From Gemmatimonadaceae bacterium (GTDB taxonomy: Bacteria > Latescibacterota > UBA2968 > UBA8231), in contig JAPOZM010000088.1 of assembly GCA_026706075.1 (NCBI GenBank), forward strand, positions 62,001-126,000: 64,000 bases of DNA. The letters run 5' to 3'. A program made the translations under genes and the position numbers. Below are positions 58,132-64,000 of the stretch, one piece after another (position 1 is the first letter of the stretch; each line of letters starts with the position of its first letter). The notes below the pieces were generated by a model that ran no database searches, was not told the origin of the DNA, and saw only the letters and a program-made list of their open reading frames with translations.

Positions 58132-58616
58132 CGCTGCGCGGGGGGCACGACCTGGCCGTCGTAGATCACCTCGCCATTCCGGTCCAGGATCCGGCCGTCC
58201 TCGGTGAACTCGTACTTCATCGCCTGGCCAAGGGTGAGGTGCCGCCTCACCTCGTCCAGATCCCCGTACTTCTCTATGAGCTTCTCGATGGGCCCCTCGA
58301 ACTCGGTGGCGTGGTACTTCGGCCGGTCTCTGTCACGTGCCTTCCGTTCCTCTGCGGTCATGATCGGCAGGCGCTCCGCGGCCGGCGTGGTGCGGCCACC
58401 CATGGCCTGCCGGCGGCGGTACTGCTCGTGCCGCTTCTCGGATTCGGAGAGCATCTCCTCCGGCACCGCGCCCAGTCCCGCCCCGCGTTCGACGGAGGCG
58501 CTCTCCTGGCGCTTCTGCGCCTCCTCGGCCTCACGGGCGAATCTCTCCTCTCGCTCGTGGTCCAGATCGATGTCCGTGCCGAGCTTGCGCAGCACGTTCT
58601 TCGCCGCTCTGTTCAT
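58128..58616 (-). CDS. Uncharacterised charged cytosolic protein
   Basis: A 162-residue soluble, highly charged protein without signal or membrane segment. The first half is a long coiled-coil-like helix (REERFAREAEEAQKRQESAS); the end, KLIEKYGDLDEVRRHLTLG followed by GRILDRNGEVIYDGQVVP, is more compact. I do not recognise the family. It overlaps the TPR lipoprotein by 4 nt and is divergent from mreB. A weak promoter (TATATT on the minus strand near 58660) may serve it. Confidence 0.65.
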   Translation of the reverse strand: MNRAAKNVLRKLGTDIDLDHEREERFAREAEEAQKRQESASVERGAGLGAVPEEMLSESEKRHEQYRRRQAMGGRTTPAAERLPIMTAEERKARDRDRPKYHATEFEGPIEKLIEKYGDLDEVRRHLTLGQAMKYEFTEDGRILDRNGEVIYDGQVVPPAQR

Positions 58617-58699
58617 CGCTCTCTGTTCTCCGTGGACGGGTGATCATTCACCCGCTTGGAAATATAGGCTCAGGTCTGTACCTCAGAAAGACGAGACAG

Positions 58700-58729
58700 T
58701 GGACATGGCCCCATGGCCACCGCTACTTT
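58700..58729 (+). promoter_or_regulatory. Candidate promoter for mreBC
   Basis: TGGACA (58700-58705), 18-nt spacer, TACTTT (58724-58729), followed by ACGCCG. The mreB start is 55 nt downstream. Confidence 0.45.
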
Positions 58730-58784
58730 ACGCCGACAAGACGCCCGGATTCGGGCAGTCAGGCTTCGACACGGCGGGGTTTGA

Positions 58785-59804
58785 ATGGCGTTCTTTTCCC
58801 GGTTCTTCTCAAACGACATCGGCATCGATCTGGGCACGGCCAACACCCTGATCTACGTGAAGGGAGAGGGGATCGTGCTCAACGAGCCTTCCATCGTAGC
58901 TCGTCAGGTGATGACCAAGAAGGTCATCGCCGTAGGCCACGAAGCGAAGGAGATGATGGGCCGCGAGAACTCGGAAATCGAGACGATCCGGCCTCTCAAG
59001 GACGGCGTCATCGCCGATTTCGAGGTCACCGAGGAGATGATCCGCGCCTTTATTCGAATGGGAATGAGGAACCGGCTGTTCGTGCGGCCCCGGATTGTCG
59101 TCTCCGTGCCTTCCGGCAGCACCGAGGTCGAAAGACGCGCTGTCCGCAATTCCTGCGAACGCGTCGGAGCCCGCGAGGTTCACCTGCTGAGCGAGCCCAT
59201 GGCGGCTGCCATCGGCATCGGACTGCCCGTGGAGCAGGCCGTTGGATCGATGGTCATCGATGTCGGCGGCGGGACGACCGAGATCGCGGTCATCGCCTTG
59301 TCGGGAGTCGTCGCCGCCGAGTCGATCCGGGTCGCCGGTGACGAGATGGACCGATCCATCGTCGAGTGGGTCCGAAAGAAGTACAACCTGCTCATCGGCC
59401 CCCGGTACGCCGAGCAACTGAAGTTCGAGATCGGCTGCGCCATGCCGCTCGATCCCGAGGAGGAGGCGCCCGTCCGGGGCCGGGATCTCGTGGAGGCGAT
59501 CCCGAAGATCCAGATCGTCGACTCGCGGGAGATCCGCGAAGCCCTCGCCGATCCCGTGTCCCAGATCGTCGCCGGAGTCCGCCGAGGGCTGGAGCGCACA
59601 CCCCCCGAACTGGCGGCCGACATTCTCGATCGGGGCATGGTCCTGTCGGGCGGCGGAAGCAAGCTGCGCGGCCTGCGGGAACGCCTGATCGAGGCCACCA
59701 GCCTGCCCACCTACCTCGACGACGAGGATCCGCTGTCGGCCGTGGTGCGCGGAAACGCCCGAGTCCTCGACGAATTCGAGCGGTATCAGAAGGTCCTCTA
59801 CTGA
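58785..59804 (+). CDS. mreB: Rod shape-determining protein MreB
   Basis: A 339-residue actin-like ATPase of normal length. Phosphate 1 is SNDIGIDLGTANTLIYVKG, phosphate 2 is VIDVGGGTTEIAVIAL, and the adenosine motif is GMVLSGGGSKLRGL. The N-terminal FFSRFFSND forms the usual amphipathic membrane anchor. It guides cell-wall elongation and implies a rod-shaped or elongated cell. It is followed 9 nt later by mreC. Confidence 0.97.
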   Translation: MAFFSRFFSNDIGIDLGTANTLIYVKGEGIVLNEPSIVARQVMTKKVIAVGHEAKEMMGRENSEIETIRPLKDGVIADFEVTEEMIRAFIRMGMRNRLFVRPRIVVSVPSGSTEVERRAVRNSCERVGAREVHLLSEPMAAAIGIGLPVEQAVGSMVIDVGGGTTEIAVIALSGVVAAESIRVAGDEMDRSIVEWVRKKYNLLIGPRYAEQLKFEIGCAMPLDPEEEAPVRGRDLVEAIPKIQIVDSREIREALADPVSQIVAGVRRGLERTPPELAADILDRGMVLSGGGSKLRGLRERLIEATSLPTYLDDEDPLSAVVRGNARVLDEFERYQKVLY

Positions 59805-59813
59805 GCTTCGTTC

Positions 59814-60596
59814 GTGCTCCAGCGCCGTCGTGAGTACCTCTGTCTCGGCCTGGTGGTGCTGGCGGCCCTGATGTTGCTGGCTGCGCCTTCCGCCCAACAG
59901 GAGAGTCTCGCCCGCAGGCTGCGCGCGGTCTCTTGGCAAACGGGGCAGTGGATCTTCTCCCGTGTGATCAGCTTCGCCAGGAACCAGCAGCACTCGAGGC
60001 ACCTTCTCACACAGAACGTGAGGCTCGCCCTGGAGAACATGCGGCTGCGCGAATCGGCCGAGGAGACCCTGCGCCTGCGGACGGCCCTGGAGTTCCGAGA
60101 GCGCAGCGGGATGGGGGACCTGACGCCCGCCGAGGTGATCGGCCGGGATCCGGACCAGGGACTCGGGATCCTGATGGTCAACGGCGGGAGGGACTTGGGC
60201 TTGCGGGAGAACTGGCCGGTGGTCACCACGGAGGGTCTTGTCGGCCACCTCCAACAGGTCGACGCCCACAGTTCGGTCGTGCGACTGATCCTCGATGCGA
60301 GAGTCGCTGCCCTGGTACACGGCAGCCGGGCACAGGGCATCGTCTCGCCTCTCCAGGACAACCTCTTCGAGCTCAGTTACGTAGAAGCGAGCAAGGAGGT
60401 GTCGGCAGGCGACCGGGTCGTGTCATCCGGCATGGGCGGGCGGTATCCGAAGGGGATCACCATCGGTCACGTCACCCAGGTCAGCAGGCGGGAGGACAAC
60501 CCCCTCTTCAAGCAGATCGTCCTGCAGTCAGATGTCGATTTCCGGGGTCTGGAGGAGGTCTTCATTCTCCGCCCCCCTGCCGAGGAGGGCCGTTGA
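59814..60596 (+). CDS. mreC: Rod shape-determining protein MreC
   Basis: A 260-residue bitopic protein: one membrane helix (LCLGLVVLAALMLLAAPSA), a coiled-coil segment (NVRLALENMRLRESAEETLR), then a beta-barrel domain with the MreC marks GVITKDR-like AEVIGRDPDQGLGILMVNGG, VVTTEGLVGHLQQVDAHSS, and SSGMGGRYPKGITIGHVTQV. GTG 59814 lacks a strong ribosome site. mreD and the penicillin-binding protein genes, which normally follow, are not here; the HU promoter starts inside the last codons. Confidence 0.94.
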   Translation: MLQRRREYLCLGLVVLAALMLLAAPSAQQESLARRLRAVSWQTGQWIFSRVISFARNQQHSRHLLTQNVRLALENMRLRESAEETLRLRTALEFRERSGMGDLTPAEVIGRDPDQGLGILMVNGGRDLGLRENWPVVTTEGLVGHLQQVDAHSSVVRLILDARVAALVHGSRAQGIVSPLQDNLFELSYVEASKEVSAGDRVVSSGMGGRYPKGITIGHVTQVSRREDNPLFKQIVLQSDVDFRGLEEVFILRPPAEEGR

Positions 60597-60621
60597 CAAC
60601 CCCCGGGGTGGTGGTTATTAT
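60593..60621 (+). promoter_or_regulatory. Strong promoter for the HU gene
   Basis: TTGACA (60593-60598), exact 17-nt spacer, TATTAT (60616-60621). The best consensus match in the window. An ATG at 60620 lies inside the -10, so translation of HU must start later; the leader is about 125 nt. Confidence 0.82.
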
Positions 60622-60754
60622 GGCAGGGCTGTCAAGTGCGCGTAAGCGTCTGGCGCACAAGCGGAAGCGCCGAGCCGAGCCGGCCCCGGCAGGGCGCTCG
60701 AAGGCGGGGCTGCAGCCGGCCGGGGCATTCGACCGTGAACGAGAGGGGGCGGCC

Positions 60755-61087
60755 TTGACCAAGGCTGATATCGTCCGCCGGATCGCCCAAGGCACGGGGC
60801 TGACGAAGACCGACACGGGCGCAGTCGTGGACGGCTTCATCGAAGCCGTGGTGGAGGCTCTCCAAAAGGGCGAGCACATCGAGATCCGGGGATTCGGTAC
60901 CTTCAAGTCGGTCAGCCGGGCCCCCCGGACGGGGCGCAATCCCCGCACCGGCGCTGAGGTCCGGATCTCTCGCCGCAAGGCCCCCGTATTCAAACCATCC
61001 AAGGAACTGCGCGCTCGAGTCGGAGCCGACGGAAATCCAGAAGGAGCGGAAAAGGATGCCGTGTGGAAGGAAGAGAAAGCGGCATAA
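60755..61087 (+). CDS. HU/IHF family DNA-binding protein
   Basis: A 110-residue nucleoid protein. TKADIVRRIAQGTGLTKTDT opens the dimerisation part; IEIRGFGTFKSVSRAPRTG and RNPRTGAEVRISRRKAPVF are the DNA-binding arm region, very typical of HU/IHF. It is about 20 residues longer than E. coli HU, with a charged C-terminal tail (AEKDAVWKEEKAA). TTG 60755 has a GAGGGGG site. The frame is open upstream with a basic stretch, but the promoter position argues against its use. Its last 32 nt overlap the COX24-type gene. Confidence 0.92.
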   Translation: MTKADIVRRIAQGTGLTKTDTGAVVDGFIEAVVEALQKGEHIEIRGFGTFKSVSRAPRTGRNPRTGAEVRISRRKAPVFKPSKELRARVGADGNPEGAEKDAVWKEEKAA

Positions 61088-61151
61088 GATCAACACCCAC
61101 AAGCGCAAGAAGCGCCTGCGCAAGAACCGTCACAAGAAGCGCGACCTCTAG
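61056..61151 (+). CDS. AURKAIP1/COX24-domain miniprotein (bS22/mS38-like ribosomal protein)
   Basis: A 31-residue, extremely basic protein starting MPCGRKRKRHKINTHKRKKR and ending in LRKNRHKKRDL. It matches the short bacterial AURKAIP1/COX24 proteins that I know mainly from Bacteroidota and their relatives, and it resembles mycobacterial bS22 and the C-terminus of mitochondrial mS38, which sit on the small ribosomal subunit. ATG 61056 has AAGGAG 9 nt upstream and overlaps the HU 3' end in another frame. It is too short for standard gene finders, yet its start, site and composition are clear. Confidence 0.85.
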   Translation: MPCGRKRKRHKINTHKRKKRLRKNRHKKRDL

Positions 61152-61205
61152 GTTCGGGTTCGCCGGCGGGCAGGCTGTAACTGACCGCCGTGCGCAGGAG
61201 AGCGT

Positions 61206-61282
61206 GAGCTATTAGCTCAGCTGGATAGAGCGCTTGCCTCCGGAGCAAGAGGTCACAGGTTCGAATCCTGTATAGCTCACCA
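61206..61282 (+). tRNA. tRNA-Arg (CCG)
   Basis: A 77-nt cloverleaf: acceptor GAGCTAT/ATAGCTC, anticodon stem CTTGC/GCAAG with loop CTCCGGA (anticodon CCG, codon CGG), T arm ACAGG/CCTGT with TTCGAAT, encoded CCA. It follows the COX24-type gene by 54 nt with no clear separate promoter. Confidence 0.95.
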
Positions 61283-61290
61283 TCGCCGGT

Positions 61291-61367
<77 letters not shown>

Positions 61368-61479
61368 TTATTTCGCACGTCCGGCAGGCCTCCGGACTCT
61401 CAGGAGTCCCCAGAGGCCCGCACGAAGCCGCAGTGGGCGCCCGGGTCTCTCCGACCCGATGTTGACCCATGCCTCGCGT

Positions 61480-61557
61480 CGGGGTGTAGCGCAGTCCGGT
61501 TAGCGCACCTGCTTCGGGAGCAGGGGGTCGGCGGTTCGAATCCGCCCACCCCGACCA
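61480..61557 (+). tRNA. tRNA-Pro (CGG)
   Basis: Same acceptor arm as the previous proline tRNA; anticodon stem CCTGC/GCAGG with loop TTCGGGA (anticodon CGG, codon CCG). 78 nt, one base longer in the D loop; CCA encoded. A 112-nt spacer separates it from tRNA-Pro(GGG). Confidence 0.94.
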
Positions 61558-61628
61558 TCCCTCCACGGATCCACGGATCGGCCCCCGGAAGCGGACCCCC
61601 CCGGGGGCCGATCGCCTTGCCCCCACCT

Positions 61629-62582
61629 ATGTCCCTCCGTACCCGAAGTGTCGTCATCGTCGGCCCCACCGCCGTGGGCAAGACCGAGCTGGCCCTCGAC
61701 CTGGCGGAGTCCATGGGGGGAGAGATCGTCTCCATCGATTCTCGCCAGATCTACCGGGAGCTGGACATCGGAACCGCCAAGCCGAGTGCCCGACAGCGAC
61801 GGCGGGTCCGCCATCACATGGTCGACCTCATCGGGCCCGGCCAGGCCCTAAGTGCGGGACTCTTCGGGGCAGCTGCGAGAGCCACGGTCGAGAGTCTCGA
61901 GGCCAGCGGCCGCACATCACTTCTGGTGGGTGGGTCCGGGCTGTACCTGACCGCCACCATCGACGGTCTGTTCGTTGCGCCACAGCCGGACTCCGCCCTT
62001 CGGGAGAGGCTTGCCATCCGACTGCGGGAGCACGGAACCACCGCCCTGTACGACGACTTGCGGCGGCGGGACCCGGCGGCCGCCAGTGAGATCGAGCCCG
62101 GCGATGGAGTCCGCATACTCCGGGCGCTCGAGCTGACCTTGGCCGACGGCCGCCAGCGGGCGGAGAGGTGGGAGACGGACGGCGGCCACGGCTTGAGGGC
62201 CATGCCGCTGATGCTCTGTCTCACCCGGACCCGGGACAGCCTGTACCGGCGGATCGACAAGAGGACCGTGGAGATGTTCGAAGCGGGGTGGCCCCAGGAG
62301 GTGCAGAGGTTGCTGGAGAAGGGCTTGGCCCCCGGCGCCGCGGGACTGCAGAGCCTGGGATATGCCGAGATCCTGGAGCACCTGGCCGGCGGCCTTCCGC
62401 AGAACCGGGCGATCGAAGCCATTCAGCGGCGGACCCGGCGGTTCGCCAAGCGACAGATGACCTGGTTCCGGCGTGACCGACGCCTTCGCTGGCTCGACCT
62501 GGACCGGGTGGGCTCCAGCGGGGCAAGGGATCGGATTCTGCGCCAATGGAAGACCGCCGGGACACTTCCTGATGACAATTGA
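61629..62582 (+). CDS. miaA: tRNA dimethylallyltransferase
   Basis: A 317-residue enzyme that adds dimethylallyl to A37 of tRNAs reading codons that start with U. The P-loop is VVIVGPTAVGKTELALD; IVSIDSRQIYRELDIGTAKP holds the catalytic Asp and is the family signature; HHMVDLIGPGQALSAG and LLVGGSGLYLTATIDGL follow, and the late IQRRTRRFAKRQMTWFRRD is the tRNA-binding segment. ATG 61629 is the natural start after the tRNA. Position beside tRNA genes fits. Its stop overlaps the tRNA-Gly promoter. Confidence 0.96.
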   Translation: MSLRTRSVVIVGPTAVGKTELALDLAESMGGEIVSIDSRQIYRELDIGTAKPSARQRRRVRHHMVDLIGPGQALSAGLFGAAARATVESLEASGRTSLLVGGSGLYLTATIDGLFVAPQPDSALRERLAIRLREHGTTALYDDLRRRDPAAASEIEPGDGVRILRALELTLADGRQRAERWETDGGHGLRAMPLMLCLTRTRDSLYRRIDKRTVEMFEAGWPQEVQRLLEKGLAPGAAGLQSLGYAEILEHLAGGLPQNRAIEAIQRRTRRFAKRQMTWFRRDRRLRWLDLDRVGSSGARDRILRQWKTAGTLPDDN

Positions 62583-62607
62583 CACTGGCACTTAGCACGT
62601 TTATCTT
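62579..62607 (+). promoter_or_regulatory. Promoter for tRNA-Gly
   Basis: TTGACA (62579-62584), exact 17-nt spacer, TATCTT (62602-62607), then ACTGCCC. The -35 includes the miaA stop. The tRNA begins 33 nt after the -10. Confidence 0.8.
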
Positions 62608-62639
62608 ACTGCCCACCTCAAGTGCGGCAGAGGACCGGA

Positions 62640-62714
62640 GCGGGAGTAGTTCAGGGGTAGAACGCAAGCTTCCCAAGCTTGATGTCGCGGGTTCGACTCC
62701 CGTCTCCCGCTCCA
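62640..62714 (+). tRNA. tRNA-Gly (CCC)
   Basis: A 75-nt cloverleaf: acceptor GCGGGAG/CTCCCGC, anticodon stem CAAGC/GCTTG with loop TTCCCAA (anticodon CCC, codon GGG), T arm GCGGG/CCCGT (last pair G-T), loop TTCGACT, encoded CCA. The following 132 nt up to the next gene show no gene or clear terminator. Confidence 0.95.
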
Positions 62715-62846
62715 ATTCCTCTCCATCCTTCCGGCAGATCCCGTGAACGGCCCACAGCGGCCTCCCGGCTACACGACCCTGCTCACGAACATCCTCCTGC
62801 CTCGACGGGAACCTCGAGAGTCTCTCCGTGGGTATGGGAGGGTTGG

Positions 62847-64000
62847 ATGATCCCGATAAGCGGGGTGGCCCCCGGTTCCCTGGCCGAGCGGGCGGGGTTC
62901 GCCGGGGGAGACCGGATCGCCCGTGTCAACGGTGAGCCGGTGGGGGACCTGATCGACTTTCAGGTGGCCAGCTCGGAGCCCCGGCTTCTGTTCGAGGTCG
63001 AGCGGGAGGGCGAGTTGTACGAAGTGGAGGTGGAGCGCCGGGACGGAGAGTCCCTGGGCTTCGACTTCGAAGAGATGCGCCTCCGGCGATGCAACAACAA
63101 GTGCGTGTTCTGCTTCCTTCACCAGATGCCGGGCGGCATGCGGCGGTCTCTCTACTTCGAAGACGACGACTACCGGCTCTCCTTCCTCCACGGATCCTAC
63201 GTGACCCTGACCAATGTCAAGGAGCACGACCTCAAGCGGATCGTCGATCAGGGCCTGACGCCCCAGTACATCTCGGTCCACGCCACCGACCCGGCCCTGA
63301 GGCAGCGGCTGCTCGGCCGCAAAGCGGGCACCGTGCCCATCCTTGAGCGGATTGAGTTCCTGGCTCGCTCGGGGATCGAGATGCACACCCAGATCGTCCT
63401 CTGCCCCGGCTGGAACGACGGCGACCATCTGGAGCGCACCCTGCGGGATCTGGAGGGCTTCTACCCGTCGGTCCGCTCCGCGGCTCTGGTACCCGTGGGG
63501 CTGACGAAGTACCGGCAGCACCTCCCGGAGTTACGGACCGTGACGCCGGCCACGGCCGAGGTCTACCTGGCAGTTGCCGACCGCTGGGGGGAGCGCTGTG
63601 CCCGGGACCTGGGTGAGCGGTTCGTCTATCCCGGAGACGAGCTGTTCCTGATGGTCGGTCGGCTGCCGCCGCCGGCCGCCTACTACGATGCCTTTCCCCA
63701 GATCGAGAACGGAATCGGCATGGTGCGGACCTTCCTCGACCGCTGGGATCGGGGACGGACGGACCTGCCGAATGACCTGGACAGGCCGCTACACCTCGCC
63801 CTGGTCACGGGCCGGTTGGCAAGCCGGTTCCTGACCCCCATGGTGGATGGCATCGACACCGGCGGCCTCCGGGCCGATGTGGTAGTCGTGGACAACGACT
63901 TCTTCGGAACCGGCATCACCGTCTCCGGGCTCCTCACGGGGAGGGACATCCTCCGCGCCGTGCGCGGAGGGCCGTGGGATCTCGTCGTACTGCCCCCCAA
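62847..64000 (+). CDS. PDZ/FeS protein of the DUF512 family, 3'-truncated by the window edge
   Basis: 384 residues are visible and no stop is reached. An N-terminal PDZ-like domain (SGVAPGSLAERAGFAGGDRI, residues 4-70) is followed by RRCNNKCVFCFLHQMPGGM, where C82, C86 and C89 form the C-x3-C-x2-C motif of radical-SAM-type [4Fe-4S] proteins. Then come SVHATDPALRQRLLGRKAG, IEMHTQIVLCPGWNDG, VPVGLTKYR and a DUF512 C-terminal part (YPGDELFLMVGRLPPP). The family is widespread in cyanobacteria and clostridia; its reaction is not known to me. ATG 62847 has GGGAGG close upstream. Confidence 0.85.
   Translation, partial: MIPISGVAPGSLAERAGFAGGDRIARVNGEPVGDLIDFQVASSEPRLLFEVEREGELYEVEVERRDGESLGFDFEEMRLRRCNNKCVFCFLHQMPGGMRRSLYFEDDDYRLSFLHGSYVTLTNVKEHDLKRIVDQGLTPQYISVHATDPALRQRLLGRKAGTVPILERIEFLARSGIEMHTQIVLCPGWNDGDHLERTLRDLEGFYPSVRSAALVPVGLTKYRQHLPELRTVTPATAEVYLAVADRWGERCARDLGERFVYPGDELFLMVGRLPPPAAYYDAFPQIENGIGMVRTFLDRWDRGRTDLPNDLDRPLHLALVTGRLASRFLTPMVDGIDTGGLRADVVVVDNDFFGTGITVSGLLTGRDILRAVRGGPWDLVVLPP

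Noticed and set aside
60620-60754. N-terminal basic extension of HU from ATG 60620
   Set aside because: That ATG lies inside the -10 of an excellent promoter, so it would not be in the transcript as a start codon.
61158-61205. Separate promoter before tRNA-Arg
   Set aside because: No pair of hexamers at proper spacing; read-through from the HU/COX24-type transcript is simpler.

Overview
The window is GC-rich, gene-dense DNA from a diderm bacterium. Lipoprotein signals, an apolipoprotein N-acyltransferase, TRAP periplasmic proteins and MreB/MreC all fit a Gram-negative envelope. The relatives I can name for the rarer families (a 31-residue AURKAIP1/COX24-type protein, TatT-type TRAP lipoproteins, OPT-like DUF6785-type membrane proteins, many sugar-isomerase/Gfo-Idh/cupin genes) suggest an uncultured FCB-related or Latescibacterota/Gemmatimonadota-like lineage. 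That placement is inference; no rRNA gene is present. No CRISPR array, insertion sequence, integrase or prophage gene was seen.

Layout. 1-9.1 kb: a small-molecule catabolism block (MFS transporter, 2-hydroxyacid dehydrogenase, 3-hydroxyisobutyrate-dehydrogenase-like enzyme, sugar-phosphate isomerase, three cupin domains, alkyltransferase-like protein, MATE exporter, DapA-like aldolase, Gfo/Idh/MocA oxidoreductase). 9.2-16.3 kb (minus strand): the conserved PhoH-PgpH-YbeY-CorC-Lnt cluster, with an initiator tRNA and a stand-alone sigma region-4 protein between corC and lnt. 16.5-19.6 kb: LysM protein, coiled-coil lipoprotein, aspS. 19.7-21.7 kb: a protein-thiocarboxylate cysteine pathway (CysM-type synthase, Mec protease, sulfur carrier). 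21.8-31.4 kb: rpsT, molybdenum-cofactor accessory genes, nitrilase, methyltransferase, HDAC-like deacetylase, Nudix, orphan E2 acyltransferase, ftsH, ridA. 31.4-34.3 kb: sugar isomerase, LarA-like racemase, SDR. 34.2-47.1 kb: an M42-type peptidase divergent from a four-gene membrane operon. 47.2-58.6 kb (minus): LPG-synthase-like flippase, HisI-like, pyrH, purB, SLC13 and TRAP/TatT transporters, zinc aminopeptidase, TPR lipoprotein. 58.7-64 kb: mreBC, HU, COX24-type miniprotein, four tRNAs, miaA and a 3'-truncated PDZ/FeS DUF512 protein.

The best candidate for an undescribed system is the 35.6-47.1 kb operon. It holds two near-duplicate OPT-like permeases, a 1481-residue protein joining a metal-ligand-less M28 peptidase-like domain to an FtsX-type permease, and a third, 897-residue OPT-like protein with a cysteine/histidine zinc-finger-like loop and calcium-type Asp loops. 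The genes overlap or nearly touch, no ABC ATPase is present, and the divergent neighbour is a peptidase, so peptide-linked uptake or envelope sensing is a reasonable but unproven guess.

Several promoters can be read directly. They share a TTGACA-like -35, 16-18 bp spacing and a -10 of the form TATCTT/TATATT/TACCTT, often followed by a GCCC-rich start region, which looks like the house style of this genome.
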